Shown here: in pieces, positions 1 to 6,895 of the stretch | How the letters are laid out: every line of letters begins with the position of its first letter | How positions within the stretch are numbered: position 1 is the first letter of the stretch | Assembly (NCBI GenBank): GCA_003221005.1 | Contig: QHTZ01000069.1 | Location: 1 to 45,084, forward strand | Source: Gemmatimonadota bacterium | GTDB lineage: Bacteria; Gemmatimonadota; Gemmatimonadetes; Gemmatimonadales; GWC2-71-9 | Reading direction: 5' to 3' | Length of the DNA stretch: 45,084 nucleotides | Position numbers and translations under genes: made by a program | The notes under the pieces: generated by a model | Databases searched by the model: none | What the model was told of the DNA's origin: nothing | The model's input: only the letters and a program-made list of their open reading frames with translations

Positions 1-599
1 ACTCCCAGGCGTGGGAATCCTGGCTGGCGCACATCCCCGGCCTCAAGGTGGTGAGTCCCGCAACGCCCGCCGATGCCAAGGGGCTGCTCAAGTCGGCGAT
101 CCGCGACAACAACCCCGTCATCGTGCTCGAAGGCGAGATGCTGTACAACACGAAGGGCGACGTGCCCGAGGGCGAGTATCTCGTGCCCATCGGCTCGGCC
201 GACGTGAAGCGGCCGGGAACGGACGTCACCATCGTGTGCCATTCCAAGACCGTCGTCCCCGCCCTCAGAGCCGCCGAGCTCCTCGCCGGCGAGCATGGTG
301 TGAGCGCGGAGGTCGTGGATTTGCGCACCCTCCGGCCGCTCGACGAGACGACGCTCGTCGCCTCGGTCGTGAAGACGAACCGGTGCGTGGTGGCGGAGGA
401 GGGGTGGCCGCACTGCGGCATCGGTGCGCAGGTGGTGGACGTGATCCAGCGCGACGCCTTCGACTCGCTCGACGCGCCGGTCATCCGCGTCACCCAGGCC
501 GACGTCCCGATGCCCTACAACAAGCAGCTCGAGCGGGCAGCCAAGCCATCCCCCGAGAGGATCGTCGCCGCCGCGCGCCGCGTCCTCTACCTCGACTGA
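1..599 (+). CDS. pdhB: Pyruvate dehydrogenase E1 component, beta subunit (3' part)
   Basis: The open frame enters from the left edge (first full codon at base 3) and stops at 597-599, giving 198 residues. E1 beta forms the thiamine-diphosphate E1 heterotetramer with the alpha subunit, decarboxylates pyruvate and acetylates the lipoyl groups of E2. What remains is the end of the pyrimidine-binding domain and the whole transketolase C-terminal domain. Visible landmarks are SQAWESWLAHIPGLKVV, EGEMLYNTKG, VDLRTLRPLDE and the terminal RVTQADVPMPYNKQLE, all typical of PDH-type E1 beta. The next gene, pdhC, starts two bases after the stop, so translation is probably coupled. The alpha-subunit gene is presumably just outside the window. 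Identification is firm; only the N-terminus is missing. Confidence 0.95.
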   Translation, partial: SQAWESWLAHIPGLKVVSPATPADAKGLLKSAIRDNNPVIVLEGEMLYNTKGDVPEGEYLVPIGSADVKRPGTDVTIVCHSKTVVPALRAAELLAGEHGVSAEVVDLRTLRPLDETTLVASVVKTNRCVVAEEGWPHCGIGAQVVDVIQRDAFDSLDAPVIRVTQADVPMPYNKQLERAAKPSPERIVAAARRVLYLD

Positions 600-601
600 C
601 G

Positions 602-1864
602 ATGGCGACTCCCGTCTACATGGAAGCGCTCTCCCCCACGATGGAGGAAGGGCGCCTCGTGAAGTGGCACAAGCGGGACGGGGACGCGGTGAAGGCCGGC
701 GACACGCTTGCCGAAGTCGAGACCGACAAGGCCGTCATGGATCTCGTGGCGCGCGCCGACGGGGTGTTGCGTCAGATCGCGGTCACCGAGGGACAGACGG
801 TCCCCGTCGGCAAGGAGATCGCGGCGATCGTCGCGCCGGGAGAGGCGGTCGCGACACCGCAGGGACGGGGGACGGGGGACGAGCGACCGGTGGTGACGGC
901 CCCAACGCCAACGGCGCCAGCGCGTACGGTGGCGGTCGCCGCACCAGCGGCCGTAGCGGACGCGACCCGCGTGAAGGCTTCGCCGCTCGCGAAACGGATT
1001 GCGAGGGAGACGGGTCTCGATCTAAAGCAGGTGACGGGTTCGGGACCAGGCGGCCGCGTGGTCAGGAAGGACCTGGAACTGGCTGCGGTGGCCACGCCCC
1101 CCGTTACCGCTCCCAGCGCCGCACCGACTCCACCCGTCCCCCGTCCCCCGTCCCCCGTCCCCGTGTCGCGCACCGGGGCGCCCTACGAAGACGCGCCCCT
1201 AACGCAGATCCGCAAGACGATCGCGAAGCGACTGGCCACCTCGCTCGGGCCGATCCCGCACTACTTCCTCACGACCGAGGTGGACATGGAGCGAGCCGCC
1301 GAGGCGCGCGCCGCGCTCAACCAAGCCCTCGGCACGGAGGGCAAGATCAGCTTCAACGACGTTATTCTCAAGGCGACGGCGCTCGCGCTGAAGCAACACC
1401 GGGCCTGTAACGCCTGGTTCGCGGAAGACCACATCCGTTACTGGAACGAGGTGCACCTGGGCATGGCGGTCGCGGTGGACGACGGCCTGATCACGCCGGT
1501 GATCCGCAACGCCGACCTCAAGTCTCTGTCCGAGATCGGCCGCGAGGCGCGCGAGCTTGCCGAGCGGGCGCGGGCGCGCAAGCTCCAGCCCGCTGAGTAC
1601 ACGGGCTCGACCTTCTCGGTATCGAATCTCGGGATGTTCGAGATCGATCAGTTCACAGCGGTGATCAATCCGCCCGAGGCGGGGATCCTCGCCGTGGGCG
1701 CGGTCGTCGCGAAGCCGGTAGTGGTGGACGGCCAGGTGACCACGCGGCGCCGCATGCGCATCACGATGAGCTGCGATCACCGCGTGATCGATGGCGCAAC
1801 GGGCGCGGTGTTTCTGCGCACGCTCAAGGGGATGCTGGAGAATCCGCTGGCCATGCTGTTATGA
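602..1864 (+). CDS. pdhC: Dihydrolipoamide acetyltransferase (E2 of pyruvate dehydrogenase complex)
   Basis: 420 residues from the ATG at 602. E2 forms the core of the complex and transfers acetyl groups from its swinging lipoyl arm to CoA. Residues 1-80 are one lipoyl domain with lipoylated Lys43 in VETDKAVMD. About 122-160 is the E3/E1-binding domain (KASPLAKRIARETGLDL, GSGPGGRVVRKDL). From about 195 to the end is the acetyltransferase domain, with catalytic His393 in SCDHRVIDG. Both interdomain linkers are unusual: each contains an array of a 7-base word, gggggac-type at 861-880 and its complement at 1136-1164, encoding Arg/Gly/Thr-rich and Pro/Arg-rich stretches around the binding domain. 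Because the unit is 7 bases, a change in copy number would shift the frame. The stop codon runs straight into the inverted repeat before lpdA. Confidence 0.95.
   Translation: MATPVYMEALSPTMEEGRLVKWHKRDGDAVKAGDTLAEVETDKAVMDLVARADGVLRQIAVTEGQTVPVGKEIAAIVAPGEAVATPQGRGTGDERPVVTAPTPTAPARTVAVAAPAAVADATRVKASPLAKRIARETGLDLKQVTGSGPGGRVVRKDLELAAVATPPVTAPSAAPTPPVPRPPSPVPVSRTGAPYEDAPLTQIRKTIAKRLATSLGPIPHYFLTTEVDMERAAEARAALNQALGTEGKISFNDVILKATALALKQHRACNAWFAEDHIRYWNEVHLGMAVAVDDGLITPVIRNADLKSLSEIGREARELAERARARKLQPAEYTGSTFSVSNLGMFEIDQFTAVINPPEAGILAVGAVVAKPVVVDGQVTTRRRMRITMSCDHRVIDGATGAVFLRTLKGMLENPLAMLL
861..880 (+). repeat. 7-base G-rich word array in linker 1 of pdhC
   Basis: Nearly three copies of gggggac-type heptamers. 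They encode residues 87-93 of E2, between the lipoyl and E3-binding domains. The reverse-complement array lies 255 bases downstream in the same gene (1136-1164). Confidence 0.8.
1136..1164 (+). repeat. 7-base C-rich word array in linker 2 of pdhC
   Basis: Four tandem copies of gtccccc (the last one base shorter). They encode a Pro/Arg/Ser linker, residues 179-188 of E2, between the E3-binding and catalytic domains. This is the reverse complement of the array at 861-880, so the binding-domain DNA sits in the loop of a potential stem. Confidence 0.85.
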
Positions 1865-1936
1865 ACGCGGAACGTGGAACGGGGAACGCGGAACATCAGT
1901 CACCGGTTCCGCGTTCCGCGTTCGTCGTTCCGCGTT
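1864..1936. repeat. Inverted word-array hairpin between pdhC and lpdA
   Basis: Left arm 1864-1894 is four heptamers of the form aacgcgg plus aac. Right arm 1906-1936 is the reverse-complement array. The 31-base arms pair at 28 positions across an 11-base loop. The left arm begins at the last base of the pdhC stop codon, and the right arm ends just before the lpdA Shine-Dalgarno, so the hairpin is essentially the whole intergenic gap. There is no T-run, so this is not a standard terminator. It could act in RNA processing or attenuation inside the operon. Confidence 0.85.
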
Positions 1937-1951
1937 AGGGGAGGGGGATCG

Positions 1952-3343
1952 GTGGCAAATCAGTTTGACGTGCTCATCTTGGGGGGCGGCCCGGCCGGCT
2001 ACGTCGCCGCCATCCGCGCGGCCCAACTCGGCATGGCGACCGCGCTGGTCGAGCGCGAGAAGCTCGGTGGCGTGTGCGTGAACATCGGGTGCATCCCGAC
2101 CAAGGCGCTGCTCCACTCCGCCTATCTCGCCAACGCGCTGCGCGACGCCGCCGAGTTCGGCGTCGAGGTCGGTGGCGTCAAGACCAACTACGGCGTCGCG
2201 ATGAGCCGCTCGCGCCGGGTGAGCGACCAGAACTCGAAGGGCGTCGAGTTCCTGATGAAGAAGAACAAGGTCACCGTCGTGAAGGGCAGCGGCACCTTGC
2301 AGGCGGGTCGCAAAGTCAAGGTGGGCAACGACACGTACGAGGCGAAGAAGGCGGTGATCGTCGCGACGGGATCGCGCGTGAAAGGCCTCCCCCAGATCGG
2401 CCTCGAGATCAACAAGACGACCGTGATCTCCTCGGACGAGGCACTGTTCCTCGAGCAGGCTCCCCCGTCGATGGCGATCGTCGGCGCCGGCGCCGTGGGC
2501 ATGGAGTTCGCCGACATCTTCAACGCCTTCGGCACCCAGGTCACCCTGATCGAAGTGCTGCCGCGCATCCTGCCGCTCGAGGACGCCGACGCGTCCGACG
2601 CCCTGGCGAAGAGCTACAAGCAGCGCAAGATCGAGGTCCTGGCGGGGGCGAACGTGAAGAAAGCTGCCGTGGCGAAGGACAGGGTCACGCTCGAAGTCGA
2701 GGCAGGCGGAGCGACCCGCAAGGTCGAAGCGGCGGTCGTGCTGATGGCGGCAGGCCGCGCCGTGAACACCGAGAACGTGGGGCTCAAGGAAACCGGCATC
2801 GAGCTCACCGAGCGGGGCTTCGTCAAGGTGGACCGCAACCTTCAAACCACCGCGCCCGGCTACTACGCGATCGGCGATGTGGCGGGCCCGCCGATGCTGG
2901 CTCACAAGGGGTTCCGCGAGGGCGTGGTCGTCGCGGAGCAGCTCGCGGGTCTGAAGCCACACCCGATCAAGTACGACAACGTCCCGAGCGTGACGTACTG
3001 CCACCCCGAGGTCGCGAGCATCGGACTCACCGAGGCGCAGTGCAAGGAGCGCAAGCTCGACTACGTCGTGGGAAAATTCCCCTTCGCGGCGAACGGGCGC
3101 GCCCGGGGAACGGGTGAGACCGAGGGCTTCGTGAAGATCATCCGCGACAAGAGGTACGGCGAGATTCTGGGCGCACACATCGTGGGAACCCCCGCGTCGG
3201 AGCTGATCCACGAGCTCGCGGTCGCGCGCGAGAACGAATATACCGTCGAAGAAGTGGAGCTCGCGATCCACGCGCATCCAACGATGGCCGAAGCGGTGGG
3301 CGAGGCGGCGCTCGATTCCCTCGGCCGCGTGATCCACCTGTGA
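1952..3343 (+). CDS. lpdA: Dihydrolipoamide dehydrogenase (E3)
   Basis: 463 residues from a GTG at 1952, chosen because a strong purine-rich Shine-Dalgarno (1938-1948) lies before it and the protein then begins at the FAD-binding fold. E3 is an FAD flavoprotein that reoxidises dihydrolipoamide and reduces NAD+. The dinucleotide-binding GGGPAGYVAAIRAAQ is at about 11-25. The redox disulfide Cys42/Cys47 lies in GGVCVNIGCIPTK. A second nucleotide-binding motif VGAGAVGMEFADIF is mid-protein, followed by the FAD motif YYAIGDVAG. The interface catalytic His442/Glu447 is in HAHPTMAEAVGE. Length matches the family (about 465). The reading frame is open further upstream, but only through the repeat hairpin, so that extension is rejected. 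The 3' end overlaps the GTG of the next gene by three bases. Confidence 0.96.
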   Translation: MANQFDVLILGGGPAGYVAAIRAAQLGMATALVEREKLGGVCVNIGCIPTKALLHSAYLANALRDAAEFGVEVGGVKTNYGVAMSRSRRVSDQNSKGVEFLMKKNKVTVVKGSGTLQAGRKVKVGNDTYEAKKAVIVATGSRVKGLPQIGLEINKTTVISSDEALFLEQAPPSMAIVGAGAVGMEFADIFNAFGTQVTLIEVLPRILPLEDADASDALAKSYKQRKIEVLAGANVKKAAVAKDRVTLEVEAGGATRKVEAAVVLMAAGRAVNTENVGLKETGIELTERGFVKVDRNLQTTAPGYYAIGDVAGPPMLAHKGFREGVVVAEQLAGLKPHPIKYDNVPSVTYCHPEVASIGLTEAQCKERKLDYVVGKFPFAANGRARGTGETEGFVKIIRDKRYGEILGAHIVGTPASELIHELAVARENEYTVEEVELAIHAHPTMAEAVGEAALDSLGRVIHL

Positions 3344-3804
3344 GAGACCCGCTCGCCGTGGGACTGGGCGCGCTCGCCTGCGGCGCTGGCCTCGGCGGCG
3401 GCACGGTCGTCGCGGCGCTCGTCATGGTCCGGGTGCTCGAGCGCCACGTGACCGCCGTGAACTACCAGGAGAGCGCCGCCGATCCCGTGCTCGCCGGCAC
3501 GATCGCCGGCCTCGCCGTGGCCGCGACGTTCGGCTGGCGGCGCAGCCGGGCGATCGACAACGTGTGGCAGCGCGGCGTGATCGCGGTGATGTCGGCGGTC
3601 GGCGCCCTGCTGGTCGGCTTCATCGCCTGGCCGGTGGATCGGTTCCTGGGCATCGTGACCCTCGTGGTGTGGGGCGTGGCCGCGTTCGTGCTCGGCGGCG
3701 CCGGGAGCGCCTGGGCCACGAGAGGGAGCCGCGAAGATGCCATCCCAGAACCGGGGACGGGGGACGCGGGCCGGGGGACGGGGACGGGGACGGGGACCCG
3801 ATGA
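3340..3804 (+). CDS. Small integral membrane protein of unknown function
   Basis: 154 residues; the GTG start overlaps the lpdA stop and the 3' end overlaps the lipB ATG, so it is embedded in the pdh-lip operon. There are about four hydrophobic segments: residues 5-28 (very Gly/Ala-rich), about 50-65, about 80-97 and about 102-125. A hydrophilic C-terminal tail follows, EPGTGDAGRGTGTGTGTR, encoded by a G-rich word array (3753-3797). I recognise no family. Because the tail is made of repeat DNA, its length is probably variable and not functional. Conserved overlaps argue that the gene is real and co-translated. A link to lipoyl metabolism is only positional. Confidence 0.7.
   Translation: MRDPLAVGLGALACGAGLGGGTVVAALVMVRVLERHVTAVNYQESAADPVLAGTIAGLAVAATFGWRRSRAIDNVWQRGVIAVMSAVGALLVGFIAWPVDRFLGIVTLVVWGVAAFVLGGAGSAWATRGSREDAIPEPGTGDAGRGTGTGTGTR
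3753..3797 (+). repeat. G-rich ggggac word array before lipB
   Basis: Repeats of ggggac/gggggac on the coding strand, ending four bases before the lipB ATG. The array contains many runs of three to five G, so the mRNA could form a G-quadruplex over the lipB ribosome-binding region. It encodes the C-terminal tail of the small membrane protein. No complementary arm was found nearby. Confidence 0.75.
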
Positions 3805-4472
3805 GCGAGCGCGTGCTCGAGGTGCTGGATGCGGGGCGGGTCCCGTACCGGGAGGCGCTCGAGTGGCAGCGCAGCGTCGCGCAGGCCCGCATCGGTGCGC
3901 AGCTCGACCACGACGTGTTGCTGCTCCTCGAGCACCCAGCCGTGGTCACCGTGGGCCGCACGGCGCAGCCGCGCCATCTCCTCGACACCGCGGGGATCGA
4001 GGTGGTGGAGGTCGAGCGCGGCGGCGACGTGACCTACCACGGTCCCGGCCAGCTCGTCGGCTATCCGATCCTCGACCTCCGGCGGTACCGCCCGGACCTG
4101 CACTGGTATCTGCGCGCGCTCGAGCAGACGCTGATCGAGGCACTCGCGCGGCTGGGAATTCCCGCGCAGCCGCGGGCGGGCTACACAGGCGTCTGGGTGC
4201 GCGGACGCAAGATCGCGAGCATCGGCGTGCACGTGAAGCAATGGGTCACCTGGCACGGCTTCGCCCTCAACGTGAGCACCGACCTCGCGCAATTCGACCG
4301 GATTATCGCGTGCGGGATTCCGGGCGTGGAGATGACATCGGTTGAACGGGAAGGGGGACGGGGGAAGGGGGAAGGGGCGGTGTGGGAGCAGGCCACGGCT
4401 GCCGTGATTGCGGGCTTCGAGCAGGTGTTCGGCGTGACAGCTACAGCAGGTGAGCTCGCCAGTCCCCGGTGA
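3801..4472 (+). CDS. lipB: Octanoyl-[acyl-carrier-protein]:protein N-octanoyltransferase
   Basis: 223 residues. The ATG overlaps the upstream stop (ATGA). LipB moves octanoate from ACP to the lipoyl-domain lysine of E2 and GcvH, the first step of lipoate assembly, so it directly serves the PdhC encoded upstream. The family signature RGGDVTYHGPGQLVGYPI is at 73-90. The catalytic pair is Lys137 (RGRKIASIGVHV) and Cys171 (IIACGIPG). A word array at 4350-4380 inserts a Gly/Arg/Lys-rich stretch at residues 184-192, after the active-site cysteine and before the last helix; this is probably a surface loop. LipA, which would complete lipoylation, is not in the window. The stop codon overlaps the GTG of the next gene. 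Confidence 0.95.
   Translation: MSERVLEVLDAGRVPYREALEWQRSVAQARIGAQLDHDVLLLLEHPAVVTVGRTAQPRHLLDTAGIEVVEVERGGDVTYHGPGQLVGYPILDLRRYRPDLHWYLRALEQTLIEALARLGIPAQPRAGYTGVWVRGRKIASIGVHVKQWVTWHGFALNVSTDLAQFDRIIACGIPGVEMTSVEREGGRGKGEGAVWEQATAAVIAGFEQVFGVTATAGELASPR
4350..4380 (+). repeat. G-rich 7-base word array inside lipB
   Basis: Tandem ggggga(a/c) heptamers encoding residues 184-193 of LipB. They are closely related to the words in pdhC and at 3753-3797. Only one arm was seen here. Confidence 0.7.
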
Positions 4473-5128
4473 CGAAGTTCCTCGACGAGCTGCGGGAAAA
4501 GTCCGGCGCAACGCGGGAGCGCGTCCCTCCGGGTCAGGTCGTCACCGCCAAGTGGCCCGTCCTCCACTACGGCGACGTGCCGCGCGTGGACACGGCGACC
4601 TGGACCTTCGAGGTCTCCGGGCTCGTCGCCCGACCGTTCACCCTCACCTACGACGAGCTACTCGCGCTGCCGCGCCGGACGGTGCAATGCGACATGCATT
4701 GCGTCACGCGCTGGAGCCGGCTCGACAACACATTCGAGGGTGTACCGGTGCAGCAGCTGCTCGAGCGGGCGGGGGTGCAGCCGCAGGCCGCCTACTGTCT
4801 CGTGCTCGCCGAGCAGGGGTTCACGACCAATCTGCCGCTTGCGGACCTCGACCGGCCCGACAACCTCATCGCGCTCAAGTGGAACGGCGAGTCGCTGATG
4901 CCAGAGCACGGCTGGCCCGCTCGCCTGCTCGTGCCGCACCTCTATCTCTGGAAGAGCGCCAAGTGGGTGCGGGGGTTCGAGTTGTTGGAGGGGGACATGC
5001 CGGGCTTCTGGGAGCAGAACGGCTACCACATGCGCGGCGACCCGTGGCTGGAAGAGCGGTACGGCGGACGGGGGCTGACGCAACACGAGATAAACAAACT
5101 ACGAAACCGCAGTAAGAAAGACGTCTAG
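4469..5128 (+). CDS. Sulfite-oxidase-like molybdopterin oxidoreductase (cytoplasmic)
   Basis: 219 residues; the GTG overlaps the lipB stop. It belongs to the oxidoreductase molybdopterin-binding family (sulfite oxidase/YedY fold). The molybdenum-ligand cysteine is Cys78 in QCDMHCVTRWS, with PGQVVTAKWPVLHYG near the N-terminus and PLADLDRPDNLIALKWNGE, MPEHGWPARLLVPHLYLWK later. There is no Tat signal, so it is predicted cytoplasmic and resembles the short YuiH-like branch more than periplasmic YedY/MsrP. The substrate is unknown. The last residues (KKDV) and stop codon are read from a repeat array, so the natural C-terminus probably lay slightly upstream. Its place in the pdh-lip operon may indicate a redox or sulfur link to lipoyl synthesis; this is only inference. 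Confidence 0.88.
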   Translation: MTKFLDELREKSGATRERVPPGQVVTAKWPVLHYGDVPRVDTATWTFEVSGLVARPFTLTYDELLALPRRTVQCDMHCVTRWSRLDNTFEGVPVQQLLERAGVQPQAAYCLVLAEQGFTTNLPLADLDRPDNLIALKWNGESLMPEHGWPARLLVPHLYLWKSAKWVRGFELLEGDMPGFWEQNGYHMRGDPWLEERYGGRGLTQHEINKLRNRSKKDV

Positions 5129-5203
5129 GAAAGACGTCTAGGAAAGACGTCAAGAAAAACCGTCGAGAAGAGACGTACGGTGCTCCTCGACGGTTTTCCT
5201 CGA
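5114..5203. repeat. 13-base word array with hairpin, between convergent genes
   Basis: Three copies of aaagacgtctagg-type words (5114-5152) are followed by cgtcgag-containing words on both sides of a small loop. The array starts inside the molybdoenzyme coding sequence and supplies its stop codon. A related array lies at 6730-6814, on the other side of the beta-propeller gene. Confidence 0.75.
5156..5197. terminator. Bidirectional hairpin terminator
   Basis: A perfect 12-bp stem, aaaaccgtcgag (5156-5167) with ctcgacggtttt (5186-5197). The A-run on the left and T-run on the right make it a plausible terminator for both convergent genes (molybdoenzyme and propeller lipoprotein). It is built from the same words as the surrounding array. 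Confidence 0.6.
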
Positions 5204-5214
5204 CGCCTTAGTCT

Positions 5215-6555
5215 TTAATCACTCCCCGGCACATGCGCGAAGACCAGAATGCAGCCCGACGTCTGGACCGCGGCGCCGAACTGCGTGCAGGCGGTCGCCG
5301 TTGTCGCATTCGCGGGAACGACGGCAAAGATGTGATTGTTCTCCGCCGCGGCCGTGGGATTCGTAGCGTTGAGGGCAGTCACATACTGCCGTATCGTGCT
5401 GCTGCGTGCGTCGATCACGCCGAGTGAGTTGGGGCCGGCGGGAGTAATACTGAAGTTCGCTCCCGTCACGTAGAAGTTGCCGTCGCCGGGATTATACCAA
5501 GTCTCATTGCCGCCCCCGACTGGCAAGATGGTGATCGCGCCCGTCCGCACGTCCGTGATGAGCGCCCTACCGCATCCCGGGATCACCATCTTTCCGTCGG
5601 GCCCGAGCGCGGGATCGTTAATACCAAATACCGCTCCTGGAGTGGCAGCGAGCCCGAGCGCAAAGCAATCGATGTCGTAATGCTTTTCGACCGTGAAGGG
5701 CCGAACCGTAGGATCGATGACGGCGACATACTGTGGGAATACCGTGGTGCCCGCCAGCCTCCCCGACACGGCTGTCAGGATGCGGTGCTGGTCGGGGTCC
5801 CAGACCGGCGCCTCCTGCCCTCGACGGTCGGCAAACGCGATCGTACCTACCTTCGCGTACGGAGGATCTGCCGAAATGAACGTGGCATAGGTGTCAATAG
5901 CGCCGTGGGGGGCCGCGACGGCGAGCGGGGAAGGATTCTGGACGAACACGAGCCGATGTTCGGGATCGAACGTGATTTCGTTGGTGCGACCACAGTAGTG
6001 CGTGGTCGCGGTCCCGCCATCGCAGGCCGCGATCGACGTGTTGACCGAAGCAATCACCTGCCTCGTCGCGAGGTCCACCACACGTACTGTGCTATTGCCG
6101 TCCGACACCCAGGCGTGCCCGTCTCCGCTGAGCACGATGCTGCTCGGTCCCTGGCCGTTGGTCGTCGCCGTACCGCCACCCGCCCCGACGTTCCCAACCA
6201 TCCCGCCCACGAAGCCCACAAAGTCGTGAGACACGGCGTCCCAGATGTACAACCCGGCGTTGCCGAGCTCAGTGACGTAAAGGTTCCCGCCCTCGGCCCA
6301 GAGTTTGGTGCCGTTCACAATCGGCCCACTCCCTGGCGGAAGGGTCATCGCACAGAGCAGCTCGACGGGAGCGTTGGGCCGGCGCGCCAAGTGGTTCCCC
6401 GGCTTATCGCGACACGCCTGATCGAGGCCCGGGGCCGTGCTCCTATCGAACGAGGGCGCAAGGCGCGGGCCTGATGCTTGATCGGGAACGCAGCTGACGA
6501 ACAGAGCCGCAATACAGCTGAATAACAATGGAGACAAGCGCGCCACAGGCTTCAT
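5215..6555 (-). CDS. Secreted beta-propeller lipoprotein, function unknown
   Basis: 446 residues. The ATG has an excellent Shine-Dalgarno (AGGAGG complement at 6561-6566). The N-terminus is a signal peptide with a lipobox-like end (Cys22 in LFVSCVPDQ), so it is probably anchored in a membrane. The rest looks like an NHL/YncE-type propeller: repeated short strands such as GNLYVTELGNAGLYIWD, GHAWVSDGNSTVRVVDLAT, HRLVFVQNPSP, QYVAVIDPTVRPF and NFYVTGANFSIT. Several cysteines (for example CDGGTATTHYCG) suggest disulfides outside the cytoplasm. No catalytic motif is visible. It stands alone, convergent to the molybdoenzyme and with a repeat array on each side. Binding or surface display is the likeliest role. 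Confidence 0.8.
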   Translation of the reverse strand: MKPVARLSPLLFSCIAALFVSCVPDQASGPRLAPSFDRSTAPGLDQACRDKPGNHLARRPNAPVELLCAMTLPPGSGPIVNGTKLWAEGGNLYVTELGNAGLYIWDAVSHDFVGFVGGMVGNVGAGGGTATTNGQGPSSIVLSGDGHAWVSDGNSTVRVVDLATRQVIASVNTSIAACDGGTATTHYCGRTNEITFDPEHRLVFVQNPSPLAVAAPHGAIDTYATFISADPPYAKVGTIAFADRRGQEAPVWDPDQHRILTAVSGRLAGTTVFPQYVAVIDPTVRPFTVEKHYDIDCFALGLAATPGAVFGINDPALGPDGKMVIPGCGRALITDVRTGAITILPVGGGNETWYNPGDGNFYVTGANFSITPAGPNSLGVIDARSSTIRQYVTALNATNPTAAAENNHIFAVVPANATTATACTQFGAAVQTSGCILVFAHVPGSD

Positions 6556-6895
6556 AACAACCTCCTAAGAGGGACGACCGGTGGTCGCTCGATCGGCGTG
6601 GCGTCGAACGAAGGCGTCAGAGCGAGGAAGAGACCACCCAGGGGCGGTTCAGGCCATCGGCCTGCTGCGCAAAACATGACGCCCGGCAAGGGAAGTCGCT
6701 AGACCCGGTACGAAACCGTATCCAGAAATGCGTTTAGAAAAGTCGTTGAGCAGAGGCGTTGAGAAGAGAAGTGTTACATCCTCGCCACACGTCGACGTTG
6801 CCCCTCAACGCCGCTTCGCTGCGTCCTTGCCGCTGAGCCGCCGCCGTGCGGGCACCGACTGAGAGCACGTCGCTAACTCTTAGTGCTTCAGGATG
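6556..6895. other. 340-bp intergenic region with a repeat array
   Basis: No convincing gene here on either strand. It holds the Shine-Dalgarno of the propeller gene at 6561-6566, no clear promoter that I can defend, and an inverted word array at 6730-6814. Bases 6815-6895, beyond the M20 peptidase stop, contain only short imperfect palindromes. Confidence 0.6.
6730..6814. repeat. cgttgag word array with inverted arm
   Basis: The left arm has three 12-13-base words (gcgtttagaaaa, gtcgttgagcaga, ggcgttgagaaga). The right arm contains ctcaacgcc. Arms 6755-6763 and 6804-6812 pair perfectly over 9 bp. The word differs from that at 5114-5203 mainly by C to T (cgtcgag versus cgttgag), suggesting two diverged copies of one element around the propeller gene. 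Confidence 0.6.
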
